A DNA stretch of 64,000 nt from NCBI GenBank assembly GCA_902806595.1, contig CADCXC010000006.1, positions 124,001 through 188,000 on the forward strand. The letters are read 5' to 3'. The notes under the pieces are model-generated. The model saw only the letters and a list, made by a program, of their open reading frames with translations, made no database searches and was not told the origin of the DNA. The stretch is from Pyrenopolyporus hunteri (taxonomy: Eukaryota > Ascomycota > Sordariomycetes > Xylariales > Hypoxylaceae). Position 1 is the first letter of the stretch. Each line of letters starts with the position of its first letter. Made by a program: the position numbers and the translations under genes. Below, one piece after another: positions 11,577 through 23,638 of the stretch.

Positions 11577-12959
11577 ATGTCAGACTTTCGCTACTCAGAT
11601 GACAATTTTGATGAACCGGAACCCATATCCAACAAGCCGGAGACAATATGGGGGATCATAATATCGTTCATGGTATGTTGCTTCTTAGAAAAAACCTCTC
11701 GCCATTTACGGTCTCTGTCACTTTGGCCCGGAAGATGGGAACTAAACCTCGGTTGCAGATATTATCGTGGATATGCGTTTGCCTCCGTCTATACGTACGG
11801 ACCAAGATTGTTCGCGCCCCTGGTTGGGATGATTTATGTGTAGGGCTTTATTTGGTTGGTTTCTCCTACCCCGCGACGCAAACGAAAAGACGTTAGTTAA
11901 TCATAGCCCGCCTGTGAAGCTCACTGTTACAGCGGGATCGATAGCGACGTGTGTCTCAGTAACATACGGACTCGGTAAACACTTTTTACTACTCGAACAT
12001 TGGCGATCGGAGGGGTTCTTGCGAACCTTTTACATAGCAAATGCAACATACGTGACCTCGACAGCCTTGATTAAAGAGGCACTTCTGCTGCAATACCTCC
12101 GCGTTTTCGGCCGGGCGGCGTGCGTTCACCGGCTGCTGATTGCGCTGATAATTTTCACGGCGCTGTGGGGGTTTGCGTACTCATTTCTAGCTTGGGTCCC
12201 ATGCGTACCAGTCTACGACTTTTGGGTCGGGGGCGCGGAGTCGAATTGTTATGGGTACGGCTCGCAATACGTGGGCCCATTCGCCGCTACGTTCGAGAGT
12301 CATGCCGCTATCAACATGGTGCTCGATACGGCGGTTCTCATAATCCCTCTTCCACTGCTTTTTAGGGGGGAAACGACGGCTTATACTCGCGTACGGTTAG
12401 CTGGGTTGCTTTCCATGGGCGTCTTGTGAGTTTTCCCACTTTTCCGCGCACACCTCCCCCCCCGATTGAGGCTTCGCTCACCCTAATCTACAGTGTCCTA
12501 GTTTTTGCCATCTGGAGACTGGCGACTCTCGTGGCGCACCAAGTAGCCACTCGGCCGACGAGAGATCCGACGTGGTATGGGGCTATTAGCATTATTCTGG
12601 CCGCCTTGGAGGTGAATGCTGCGAGCATCTGCGCGAGTGTACCTATATTCTGGCCGATACTTAAGGACTTGGACTGGGGCATATTCGTGACGCAGGAAGT
12701 CAAGATCACTAGGGAGATGCGGTACGCGGAAGACGAAGAGGATCGTTTGACGCACAATACCGCGTATAGTAGAGCGGGTAGCGAAACGGACTTGGGAGAA
12801 TGCGGCGGCAGGAAGGGTTTGAAGAATAAGGAGGACCACTACCAGGATTCTTACGTTCTGAGCCAGGTGGATCCGTTTCGGCCGTCGGTTGATCGCGTAC
12901 AAGCGAGCGCGAGGAGCGACATGGCGAAGCGTGGCTCAAGAAAGTGGATGAAGTTATGA
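11577..12959 (+). CDS. SAT4/PTH11-like seven-helix membrane protein, 4 exons, ~382 aa
   Basis: Fungal rhodopsin-like (SAT4 family) integral membrane protein, often compared with PTH11 surface receptors but of unproven ligand. Exons 11577-11672, 11759-11839, 11920-12425, 12494-12959. TM1 is rebuilt across intron 1 (WGIIISFM + ILSWICVCLRLYV). Family signatures: RTKIVRAPGWDD after TM1, YGLGKHF after TM2, and the TM4-TM5 loop with ESNCYGYG. The C-terminus is a hydrophilic tail of about 80 residues starting at QEVKITREM. The intron 2 acceptor (GAAG/CTC) is the least certain junction; the others have clear signals and phase. Confidence 0.85.
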
Positions 12960-13103
12960 GATAGGTACGGATATGCACGAGTAAAGTCATTGGCTCTGCG
13001 CCCCGCCTCCGTCCATTAAGGGCTCGGTAGGTTTTACCATTTTTGGCCATCTATTGAAAGACGGCCCGAGTGTGCGCCAGGAAAGTGTAGCCGTAGGACG
13101 AGC

Positions 13104-14147
13104 CTACTTGCTGACCTGGTCGATAAGCTGCTTTGTGTTTTGTTCGATCCATAATGCTTTCTTTTCTGCTTCCTTCTCGGAGCCTTTCCACGTGCGCCCT
13201 TTCAGGTGTCGCAAGCACAATTTCAACCCGTCGTCAGGGTAGTAGAGCCAGCTTGCCCACTTAATCCACTCGCCTTGCTTCATCTGATTTCTCGCTCGCT
13301 GGCCGACGGTGTCCTCTATGAAAGCGCCCCGGAAGATGGAGAGGCGCGTCGGGAAGATTCGAGACAGATAATGCTGGGTAGATGCAATATGCGGCTTGTC
13401 GTGCCAGAAAAACATAGGCGTTAATGGGACACTCACTCCCGAACCCGTCATGAAGTTACGCTTGAGAGAGGCAGTGAGCCGTTTGAGCGCAGGGAATTGG
13501 GCGACGTGGGCTGAGTCTGCATACGACAGAAGCCGTATGGAGGGAAAACAGATATACTTCACCGGCGCGATTTCGTCGCCTTCAGTGGCGCGCATAACGT
13601 CGAGCAACGGCCCCAGTGGGATGTCCGAAACCAGAGGCCAGTCGTGCTGCTGGATCCAAACAAACGGCGTTTCGGTGAGCCTCAGGGCAGAGCGTACAGC
13701 TAAGCCAAATCCCAAGCGCTTCGAGGGCTCCAGAAACGTGACGCGCTTATCGGCCGTGTGAGAAGCTGAGAAGGGGACGAAGTTTGTTTCGATACGGCTG
13801 TAGCCAAACTCGGCTTCTCCCTGGCCGTGAACCAAGACTTGCTTGGCACCATCGCGGCTGAATTCGTCCAGGATAAGCTTCTTAACGTTTATCTTATACA
13901 GATGAAAGGTTTCGGCTCCCTCCGAAGTTACTTGTCCTTTCTTCAGTCTTGCAAGGGGCGCGATTCGATCATAGGTATCAAAAACAACTATGACTCGACA
14001 AGACAGTAACGTTCCGCAATGACTACGAAAGGACGATAAGATTGCCGAGATGAGCTGGGTTGATGGGGCAGAAGGGGTCGGCGACGTCGTAATGATCACT
14101 GTTAATAGGTTAAAGAACGGCTGGTTTGGCGCGGTCGTCAGGGACAT
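13104..14147 (-). CDS. Glycosyltransferase-like conserved protein, single exon, ~347 aa
   Basis: I recognise a conserved fungal protein with a glycosyltransferase-A-like look but cannot name its reaction. The N-terminus NLLTVIITTSPTPSAPST followed by CRVIVVFDTYDRI resembles a nucleotide-sugar binding half, and FVWIQQHDWPLVSDIP could stand in for an acidic metal-binding motif. The C-terminal part (FRGAFIEDTVGQRAR, WASWLYYPDDG) looks like an acceptor-side domain. No signal peptide from this start. An upstream in-frame ATG at 14204 would add 19 residues with a hydrophobic run; I prefer 14147 because the A at -3 is better and the extension looks untranslated. The gene is convergent with the SAT4-type gene, 144 bases away. 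Confidence 0.72.
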   Translation of the reverse strand: MSLTTAPNQPFFNLLTVIITTSPTPSAPSTQLISAILSSFRSHCGTLLSCRVIVVFDTYDRIAPLARLKKGQVTSEGAETFHLYKINVKKLILDEFSRDGAKQVLVHGQGEAEFGYSRIETNFVPFSASHTADKRVTFLEPSKRLGFGLAVRSALRLTETPFVWIQQHDWPLVSDIPLGPLLDVMRATEGDEIAPVKYICFPSIRLLSYADSAHVAQFPALKRLTASLKRNFMTGSGVSVPLTPMFFWHDKPHIASTQHYLSRIFPTRLSIFRGAFIEDTVGQRARNQMKQGEWIKWASWLYYPDDGLKLCLRHLKGRTWKGSEKEAEKKALWIEQNTKQLIDQVSK

Positions 14148-14204
14148 TTCATCTCGCTGGGTCGGGTGATGGCCGAGTGAAAGAGTGAAGAAGAACCGGA
14201 GCAT

Positions 14205-15452
14205 CGCGACCGAAGCAAGGGACCTAGATACCTAGGTAGGTACCCAGGTACATGTACCTAGGCCGGACGAAGTCCTGGAAGCCGCCTCCATTGAAAGCGA
14301 CTGCGGGGGGGGGGGGGGGGGCGATTGGCTGGGTTCCAGGGTACAGGGCGGTAGCTATGTACCTAGAGGTAGGTACCTATGTATTGGGGTTGGTTTAAAG
14401 CCCTAGGTACCCTAGGTCAGGTATTGTATTGTATTGTATGTACAATACAATACAACACAATACATAAATAGCGGGCTAGGTTGTCCCGGCATAGAGCACA
14501 TAGGTACCTACCCACTAACTTATACCTGATGCTCAGCATACCTCGGTACCTATACTATCCAATTCTACCTACACAAAGATCCTAGGGAAGGGAGTCGTTG
14601 CTGAGGCGCGCCCCTTATTTACTCGTTCCGCGGTCGCCCCTTTATACCTTAATCCTCACCTTTACTCTTCCTCACTTTACCCCCAACAAACGCAAATGCC
14701 CCTCCATGGCTAGCGTTTCCCATTACCATTACTTATTCTTTTTTTCTTTTTTTTTTTTCACCTCTCTAGTTCTTCTATTGTTTTATCAATAACACGCTAT
14801 GCCGGCCCTGTCAGGGAGTGGCCTCTATCAGAGTAACGTGAAACCTCCGATCCTCCAGGGACGCTTCATAGAAGAAACGCGAGCTATGTGCCTGAGACTA
14901 GGTGTCCAATGAATTCGATAATCAACGGGGTACTAATTAATAGATATCATCTCACCTGAGCTAAAAACCAGAGCGTTAAATATTCTACACCCGTGTTACG
15001 TCCTATATCTAGCGGGGAAATATGATTAATACGAAAGATGCTTAGAGGAAGACTGGTGGAGCGCCAACATGGCGATAGAGTCACGGTCAAACCTGCGCGT
15101 TAGTCATCCTGATTTATAACAATAGCTTTCATAGAGTGGAAAGGAAAGGTAAAGCTGGCGAAGTAGTGTTCATCTATTGCTCAACTACCCTATTTGGGTC
15201 TTTGCTATCGACTAGCCATATCAGCCTCGGTCCCTCTGTAATATGCCCCTCGAGTTGAAGAGAGAAGGTCAGTTGAAAATTCCTCCATCAGCCACGAAGA
15301 CCACTAAACCTCCCCAACCTTATGCCTAGCCTATAGGCCCCGGCCTGCGGACGAGAGCGACTGCTGACCCCGTGCGTGTGTATCTTGTTTTTACGCAAAA
15401 GATCCCCGTCGCCAGCGAACCGCCACACTAAGGTACAGGCGGGCAAGGTAGA
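14205..15452. other. Intergenic with poly-G tract, palindrome and repeats
   Basis: No gene seen. Features: TACCTAGGTAGGTACC cluster (14228-14262), a 17-base G run (14305-14321), a near-perfect palindrome of GTATT units (14421-14463; arms GTATTGTATTGTA / TACAATACAATAC), and a poly-T run at about 14739-14758. Confidence 0.6.
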
Positions 15453-16585
15453 TTAGTTATCCGGCGCCTGGTTGCGCTCAGCTTGGAGCTTCTCGGCGAA
15501 CAACTTGTAGTTGTGGTTATACACGTCACGAACGACGCTTGAGCGGTGCTGGAAGACCTTGTTGCATTCCGGCCAGGTGCATCTGTACACAGCACCTTCC
15601 AGGTTCTCGTTGACGTGGACTTCGAGTAGATGGCTACGCACATCGTCCTGGCTGCCTACGAAGCCGCAGTCCGGCCACATGCACTCGGTACCTATGTGAG
15701 AATACTGAATGTGCTCCTTCAGATTCCGCTTGAATTTGCTCGTATAATCGCACTCTGTGCAGTCGAAGGTCGGCTGGGCTCGAGGTGCGGCAGCGGTTCC
15801 CGCGGCATTATCGACGGTGGGAGTGGCGGCAGGGGCATTGGGGATACTGGCATGAGCATCACCAGTATAGGAGGTACCATGACCGTGATCGGGGTGTCCG
15901 TGGTTGTCGTACATGAGATTGGGTTGATTAGGGTTGGGCTGGCCAGGGCTCACTTGATCGAAGCCGGTATAACCAGAGCCGACCTGATTGAAGCCGGGTT
16001 GGCCAAAGCCATACTGATTGGTATTGTACTGTTCGATGCTGGACAGGTCGGGATAAGGTCCAATGGCGTTGGGCTGACTGAATCCAGTCTCTCCGCCGTC
16101 GGCGGCGCCTGTCATGCCTCCTATATTCGATTTATGTTAGCATCGTCCTCTCTTCAGTTATCATCTCACGATAAATAGATCCCTTAAGCCTATTTCGGAA
16201 TTATCGTCCGTAATCCGGTAATGAGACCTCACTCTATGGCTAGACACTTTGGTATATATCGTAGTGACCTAAGCCATCTAGTAGGTATAAGGCTGGAATA
16301 TTTTTAATCCCATGATATGCGAGGTCCCCTTTGAGGGCTTATGGGCGCCTCGGGAGACTTCGTCCTCGGTCGGTTACCAACTGAACGAGCAACGAATCCG
16401 CGGAGCGCCCTTCCATCTAGGAAGTTCTCCCTCGAGTGCCTTCTTCGACACTGTTGAAGCGAAAGGCGAGACTTACCATGGAAAAGATCAAGATTGCCGT
16501 CCACCGCGGCGGCGGCGTCCGTCAACTCGGTGCTAACGTTGCCACCTTGGGAAGCAGGCTGCTCAAACTGATCCTGAGATTCCAT
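15453..16585 (-). CDS. C2H2 zinc-finger protein, 2 exons, ~258 aa
   Basis: Probable DNA- or RNA-binding nuclear protein with three C2H2-type fingers in the C-terminal half: FDCTECDYTSKFKRNLKEHI, then ECMWPDCGFVGSQDD..H, and YRCTWPECNKVF with a following H. Exon 1 is 16477-16585 (36 codons plus one base, donor GTAAGT); exon 2 is 15453-16120 (acceptor ATATAG, branch point GCTAAC). The intron of 356 nt is long for this genome, so a further small exon cannot be excluded. The N-terminal half is Gly/Asn/Gln/Pro-rich with repeats of the type GFNQVGSGYTGFDQV, presumably disordered. Confidence 0.8.
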
Positions 16586-18225
16586 AGTTTCAAAAGATGG
16601 GTTGGTTGACTCTGTGCTTAGGATGATGGGGCCGGGGCAAATAACAAATGGTCTGGTTATAAGAAGGCAAGGGAAAGGTAAGAGATAGAAGAAGGCACCT
16701 CGAATTTTCCTTGAAAAGGCACGTTTGAGGGAGGTTAGGTTTTGAAATGGGTTTGTGGGAGATAATTTCCTGCATTAGGTGTTGCAACTACGCAAGACGA
16801 GTGCAGCCCACAAGACTCGGTCATAACGATACGTATGGCATTGTGATGGTATAGGAAAATAAACATTGATGCACCGTTGCGCCTTCACCGAACATCAGTA
16901 CCCAGAAACAAAGGTGACCCTAAGCACTATGCGTCCTCCAATGCAAGACCACCTATTCGATTCGGGCTATGAAACCTTTCTTATCTTCCCTTTTCCGTTA
17001 TGAGTATTAGGGGTCTACAACCATCATGGTCTCTTTCTGCCATCGTCAACCGAATGTATGAGAAATGTTAACGAAAGATACTAGAAGTGAACCTATTATG
17101 TCACTTAATACAAGCACCGACATCAGATTACTAAGTACCTACATAGGTAGGCATATAACTCAGCTATATTCCATGGGGCACATTATTCGTGTTCTGTAGC
17201 TAAGGTTAAGTACCTATCTAAAACACACACCAATGGCACTTTAGGTACTTATATTTTGGATACCTCATCCGGAGATGTGGTCACACTTGAACCCAGACCT
17301 GGCACCGGGCCCGGGCCCGGGCGGTTTGGCCCACGTTGTCCCAAACCAGGAAACCGGAGCTGGCTAAGCAACCCGAGGTGACCTACGTTCAGCCTAGAAC
17401 CCTTCTTACAGTCACAATTAGCAGCTGAACGAGGTAGGTGATAACTTTATATTCTTAATTACGATATGAACCTTCCTTCCCTAGTATCGAAATTACCATA
17501 GAGCCTTCGACCTCTCCCTACACCTCGGCCATTCTCCTAGGCCGATTTCCCAGTAGAGAGGTAGCTATATCCTATTATTGGTCTGTAACCCTACTATACC
17601 GCTTGAGGCTTTCTCTGTTTTCCAAAACCTGAAAGGAGCGCCCCGAATTTCAGGAACGCCGGGGTTCGTCCAGAACCAATCTATCTAGTTCTAGCCCCTT
17701 CGAGCAAGTGTCCAAAGCTGACTGGAATTAAGGCCTCTCTGGGCTATTCCCCGAGGAGGCCAATAGTAGTGCCTAGATCCTAAGCAGCCACAAAGCCCCG
17801 GCAGCTTGTGAGAACCATTGCTACAATCAACCGCGTCCAATCTTCCGCACGGGGTAAGTGAGAGGCTTGCTCTCAGGTAGCAATATCGAGCGAGCGCTCC
17901 AACAGCCTGAATGGTCTAGATTGCCAGGTTGCCCTATGCATATCAGGGATGCGGAGAATGTGGAGAGCCTCGATAGATCGGTCCATATTGCCGGCGCTCC
18001 CCTGGCCAGCGCCGAAGCTGGGGTAATGGGGTAACAGGCCAACGAACAAGATGAGTTATTCCTTGGCGTGCTTAGGGGATGCCACAGGTCCTTCGGCACT
18101 TGCAGGGTTGCCTTCCTTTTGCGAGTGCGTAAATACTGCGTACCGCCAGTCATTCAGCTTGTCAAACTCCTCGTTGCATTACGCATTTCGGTACACCGGA
18201 TATCCAGAGCCCCGAATAAGTGAAG
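16586..18225. other. Intergenic region, C2H2 gene to sugar transporter
   Basis: 1.6 kb upstream of two divergent genes. No coding frame supported. A GC-rich GGGCCC triple repeat lies at 17307-17321; TACCTACATAGGTAGG at about 17136-17152. Confidence 0.5.
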
Positions 18226-20238
18226 ATGGCGGTTAAGGACGACGATACTATTCGCGCCCATTGGCGATGCTTTGTGGCGTGCGGCCTTATGGTCCTGTCG
18301 CCCTTCCAGTACGGAATAGACTTCGGATTAATAGGCGGTCTTCAGTAAGTTTAGGCACCTGACTTTTTATGTTTATTTAGGGGTATCGGCCTAACCTGTT
18401 TACTCTACGAACATAGAGCTATGCCTGGATTCCTGAAGGTTCGCTATTGGGACATGCCCTACACCCTGAGAAGCCACCTATGCTTATAACCCTTTGGTAG
18501 ATTTACGGACATCCAGCTCCGAACACGGCGATCGGTTGGAATATCTCAACAGTGAGACAGCAGTTAATCACGTCTCTTATGACACTCGGCGCGTTCGTCA
18601 GCTCCGCCACCGCTGGTTTAGTAGCTGCCAGGTTCGGCCGAAAAGCCTGTCTGTGGATGGGCTGCTTGGGATGCGTTGTTTCAAACATCATCATGATGAC
18701 TACAACCGATATAAATGCGCTCTACGTTGGACGCCTTCTGAATGGGCTTGCAAACGGATATTTCATGACTTTTTCTCAGTTGTTCATCCAGGAGAGTAGC
18801 CCAGCCAAATACCGAGGGCTCTTCTTAACAGCGTTCCAGTTTTGCACCTCAATGGTAAGTCACCCGTGTTCCTGGCCCATCTTGATAGCTTCTAAATGGG
18901 TTTCTTAGGGTACACTGATAGGCACAATTGTGGACTGGGCAACCGCGGCAAGGTCTGATCGATCGGCTTACTTGATTCCACTGGGACTTATCTATATAAT
19001 CCCCTCTTTCTTGGCAATCGGCTTATTCTTCATACCGGAATCGCCGCGTTGGTTGATATTACAGGATCGGGTGGAAGACGGCTATAAATCCCTTAAGTGG
19101 CTTAGGCCCACTGGCACACCAGTTGATATTGAAGTCGCAGAAATCAAGGCGGCGATCGATAAAGAACGTGAGATTGGTAGTCAGGTTGGTATTCTAGACA
19201 TGTTCAAGAATCCCGTGGATAGGAGGCGAACGGCCGTTGCGGTCTGTGGAGTGACCTTGCAGGCGGCCACAGGTTCCATGTTCATCATCTGTACAGTTTC
19301 TTCCCTCCCTTTTAATCCTCCCCGAGCATACTAACAGAATTCTAGCTTATAAAGCATACTTCTTCACGATGGCCAGGGTAGCAGACCCTTTCGCGATGGG
19401 CTGTGTCCTTAGCGCAATTGGTCTGCTAGCTATCGTCATTAATTCTCTAATTGTAGTACGATATGGCCGCCGCCGCGTGCTTCTTATGAGTGGACTCGGA
19501 ACTTGCGGCATCCTTCAGTTGATCGTTGCAGTCGTGTACGACAAGAACCCTGGCGCAAAAGCCACTGGCCAGGTCCTTGTAGCCTTGTCGTGCCTTTACA
19601 TGATGAGTTACAACGTGGGTACCTCGAAAGGTTCGACAGAATAACCCGCAGCTAATAGTTATTATTCAGGGGATGGTCGCGACGTATGCATGGCTATGCG
19701 GTGGCGAGCTCCCATCGCAACGCCTTCGCAGTTACACATTCGGATTGGCGGCAGCAGCAGGTTTCTTCGGCGCCTGGCTCACCACTTTCACGGCCCCCTG
19801 TAAGTCGAACATTACACCCGGTCTCTCAGGCCATCCTACGGCCTATCTCCGCTCCCCCTGTGTTAATATATCTTGAAGATTTCATCAATCCTGACTCCCT
19901 GAACTGGGGTCCGCGATACGGTTACATCTGGTTTCCAAGCTCGATTGTGGCCGGAATATGGGTATACTTCTTCTTACCCGAAGTACAAGGTAGGCCAGCT
20001 CCTTCCAATGAATCAATGTTCTAGTTATTAATAACGACATAAAGGCCGAACGCTGGAAGAGATCGACGAAATGGTAAGTACAAGATACCAGCCCTTGTTC
20101 ATATTTCCAGCTATACATCCGACTAACGGCACGCACGCTAAGTTCGAGGAGAAACTTCCCGCGCGAAAGTTCAGAGGCTATAAGTGTGTCCGCCGGCTTG
20201 CTATGGAAGAGAAACCGGGCGCCCAGCACGAGGAATAA
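18226..20238 (+). CDS. MFS sugar porter (alpha-glucoside/hexose type), 9 exons, 503 aa
   Basis: Plasma-membrane sugar:proton symporter of the MFS sugar porter family. Exons 18226-18344, 18417-18438, 18501-18854, 18909-19290, 19346-19614, 19670-19799, 19879-19989, 20045-20073, 20143-20238; every junction keeps phase. Signatures: FGRKACLWMG loop 2-3, VGRLLNGLANG, FIPESPRWLILQDR after TM6, RYGRRRVLLMSG loop 8-9, GELPSQRLRSYTFGLA and LPEVQGRTLEEIDEMFEEKLPARKF after TM12, the last typical of maltose/alpha-glucoside carriers. Length is usual. The substrate cannot be told from sequence alone. Confidence 0.92.
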
Positions 20239-21084
20239 TGACGCGTCTCAAGACATGTTGCCGCACGACGTACAAGTCCATGTGATCTAGACTAATAGAC
20301 ATATACCTAGAAAGTTCCACTTATGATACGAAAAACTCGATAGCAGGTATAAAGCATAGACTGTTTCTACAGTGGATGGATGAATGGGGTTGCGAGCTCT
20401 GACGGTCACTTCTATCGTAGAGGAATGGATCTGACCCCCTATCTTTCTCTGCGTGCCTTTTAGAGATCCACCTAGGATATGCTTATTCGTACTGGGGTCG
20501 GGGTCGACTCGGGACTACCCGCAGGATATACTTAGCAACGGGCTATTTGGGGTTACCTGAGTGATTCTTTGATCTCGAACGCTTTTAAAAAGAAATATAT
20601 AGGTACCTGTTTCATTTAGTTCATACATCAATCTATGCTAGTTGACGAGAATAATAGGTCTCTGAACCTCCGTATCTTCCGCGTGATATGATATATTATA
20701 CATCGATACCAACCTAACTCCCGAAAAACATTACGCCCTGGACCTGGTCTAGGTATATTCTCGAGAATAGCGAGTAGGCCATACCTAGCCTCGCAAATAA
20801 AGCGGTAATGAAGTGTATAGTAAATATTGACTCTTAATCGAGCTGTACATGGGTAGGGTAGGAATGTACCTCTTCAATGCTAGCTGCCTAGCGTACAAAA
20901 ATTATAGGGGTAATATGAACATCTCCAACAGCAATACCACCGGCAGACTATCACAAGCGGTATAATAATATAGTACTGTTGCTTCAAAATGAAGTCGCGA
21001 CTCATATAATTGTGTTTGGGCGATATGTCGGTGGTGATATACATTCGCGAGCTGCTTACAAGATGTTGGATGGATAAAGGAGGA
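20239..21084. other. Intergenic between convergent genes
   Basis: No gene or clear repeat cluster visible; somewhat AT-rich. It lies between the 3' ends of the sugar porter and the F-box gene. Confidence 0.45.
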
Positions 21085-22695
21085 TTAAGAAAGAAGATCG
21101 GAATCTACGCTACTAAAAGCAGCATCCATATGCTCGTCATCGCTACTAATATCTCTATCAAGGGGGAGGATGTCGGCTGTGTAAGGGTTCTTGACAAATC
21201 GTTCAGGATACCACGAGTCGTAGCGAACGACGAACCGGGGCGGACCTTCGTCGTGTAGGTATGGAGGGATCTTATGTCGAGCTTTGTTGGTGAGTACGCG
21301 TAGGCGCGAAGAAGCTGGATTGTCTGATGTTTGCTCGAAGCCTGCCTCCGGAAGAGATCGTACTGAGGTTCTTTGAAGCTGTTGGAACGACTCTCCAAGC
21401 TTCTCAACGAGCGTACGCACGACCGGCCGTATGTCCCGGGCGTGAAAATGGGGGCGGCGTGTTAGGAGTGCGGGGAGGTGCTCGAGTGAAATGTCAAGGG
21501 TGAATGGCGTACCGTTTGCTTCGGCATTCCCCAGAAGTTCCTCGACTGATAATTCTGCAAAGATGTCGCGGTCGCCGTTTCCCCTTAATCTGGAAACCGC
21601 AAACTCGTCGAGACGTAGCGACTTTAAAGCTGGCGGGACCGATGGCCCTAGGACGTACTTGAAAGCCTCATGAGCACGTGTTCGAAGAAATGGTCCGAGT
21701 TGAAGATGGGACAAGACTGGAAAATCGGAAAGCGAGAGAACTAGAGTCTGCCTGGTATCTGAAAACAGCTGGAAAAGATTGAGATTGAGATATTCAAGAC
21801 TCTCGGCCTGCTGGGCAATAGCGCCGTTGAATAGTTCGGTACTGTCGACTGCATGGGAATCTTCTGCATCTCGGTGGTAGAATTTCTCGCACAGAGTAAG
21901 GCTTCGTAGAGCTCTTGGAAACGATAGAATTAGATGCAGGGCTTCGGCGGGGATAGTGCACTCGGTAAAGATGAGGGACTTCAACTGGGTTTGACGTTTG
22001 AAATGCTGCAGTCCCTCTGCGTTCCATTTCCCTGATTCTTCCCTGTTGATTATGGCGCACGAGATCTCGAGCGATTGGAGCTGTGGGATTAAGAATATTG
22101 GAGAGGCGGGGGTTATATCCCAGAACCTTCTGTTGGTGGCGGTCCAATGAAGAACAACTTTAGGCGCATCAGTATTCGTGCTCTACATAGTATAGGCGTA
22201 GGGAATTGGGAAGAAAACACCGTGCTTACGGGATCTTAGATTCTGGAGGGGCCTCGGATTTCCGGTGGATAGGAGTGAGGCCTGGGTAAAGGCTTTAATA
22301 TACGAGTCTTTGAATAATCCCCAATGGGTTCCTTTGACGGACCCCGGCTGGCATTCGGGACTCTCGGAGACGAACGTTGTTAGATTGGGAAAAGATGTGA
22401 GGTCTGGGAGAAAAGGTGGCTTATATTGATAGTCGTAGCGGCAGGTGGAGAATAAGAGTTGAAGATCTCGTAGATAGTCCTTTTTGGGGGGGTTGGCGTA
22501 GGTGACGGCATCCAAGAAGCGATATAAGGAAGACAATGTCTTGAACTTGGCGGTGGAATATAGATAAATCTCAGCCACTTCGCGGAGCGCCTTGCATGTA
22601 CAGGCGACTGATTTGAGGGCTACGATGTCCTGCGAATCCCGAAGTTGCTGCACTACCTGAAGGAGTAACTCGCCTGGGAGAGCGAGGAGGGCCAT
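21085..22695 (-). CDS. F-box and leucine-rich repeat-like protein, 2 exons, ~512 aa
   Basis: Likely substrate adaptor of an SCF ubiquitin ligase. Exon 1 is 22230-22695, exon 2 is 21085-22157. The N-terminal F-box is LLALPGELLLQVVQQL..VALKSVACTCKALREVAEIYLY. The chosen acceptor (CCTAAAG) joins ..NLRS to LVLHW in the right phase and restores a leucine-rich repeat; a nearer TATGTAG acceptor would hit a stop. Repeat-like segments continue (PQLQSLEIS, QLKSLIFTECTIP, ALRSLTLCEKFYH, SLEYLNLNLFQLF, VLSHLQLG). The tail is acidic (SSDDEHMD). Target unknown. Confidence 0.8.
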
Positions 22696-23518
22696 GATCT
22701 ACAACCGAGAACTGTGCTTAGTTTTGGTTTTCCCCTACCTCCCCCCGGTGAGAATAGGAACTTACCTATTAGTTAGACGACGTTATCGATTGTCTACCTG
22801 TAGGAGGTCGGATGGAGGAACTGGGTAAGATATTGTGAAGAAGGTGGAAAGTTGAAGTGATGAAATAGAATAGAAATGATGGATGCCTACCTAGATTGCC
22901 TCGATGAAGATATGTACATAGGTACCTGCCTAGGTACCTACCTCTTATAGGTATATGAAGCCCCGATGACCTGGGTGGTACGTACCTAGCTACCTACCTA
23001 CCTACCTTCCTACCTCATGTAAACGTGGACAGCAACTACGAACCCCGCCTTGTTCCGAGAGGTGGCGTTCTCATGGTGCTAATGAGGTACCGGGATAGGC
23101 AGATGTAAATACCTACACGTACCTACCTAGGTAGCTTCGGTAAACCTACCTACCTCAACACCACCTAGCAAACCTTGATTCAAGTTTCGTTTCGTGAGAG
23201 TCGCTATACATACCGAGGTAGGTAGGTAGGTATGTATTGTACATACTATGCACAGGTACTCGGGTAGGCAGGTATGTTGCCTACGTATGTGGTAGGCACC
23301 TCTTGGACACGTGCTGTCCCACTTTTATAGGTACCTAGTACATGTAGGTTTAGGGCGCCCTTAGGTTCGGCACCTACAGGACGACGGAGGACCGGGGCTT
23401 GTGGATTTACCTCATCTCGATTCTTGACGCTTTCAGCAAGGGGGCTATACAGTACGCAGCATTTCCCTATTGAAATATATCGTAACATGAAAATCAGCAG
23501 ATAAGTTCGAACTATATA
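22696..23518. other. Intergenic with dense TACCTAGG repeats
   Basis: Divergent upstream region of the F-box gene and the dehydrogenase. Repeat clusters at 22917-22950, 22980-23015, 23110-23160 and 23210-23240. No coding frame supported. Confidence 0.55.
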
Positions 23519-23617
23519 AGGAAAGGAAAAAAGGAAGGAAAAAAGGAAGGAAAAAAGGAAGGAAAAAAGGAAGAAAAAAAAGAAAAAGAGAGAGAGAGAG
23601 AGAAGAAAAGAAAACTT
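23519..23617 (+). repeat. Polypurine tract (GGAAGGAAAAAA)n and (GA)n
   Basis: About 100 bases of nearly pure purine on the plus strand: four to five copies of a 12-bp GGAAGGAAAAAA unit, then A-rich and a (GA)8-type run. It ends about 22 bases before the dehydrogenase ATG, so it is probably in that promoter or leader. Confidence 0.85.
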
Positions 23618-23638
23618 GAGTCTGCACTATATGACCAT

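Noticed and set aside
11648..11758. In-frame upstream extension of SAT4 exon 2
   Set aside because: Splicing at GTATGT/TTGCAG gives a complete TM1 and a family-like start; the extension is not hydrophobic in the right place.
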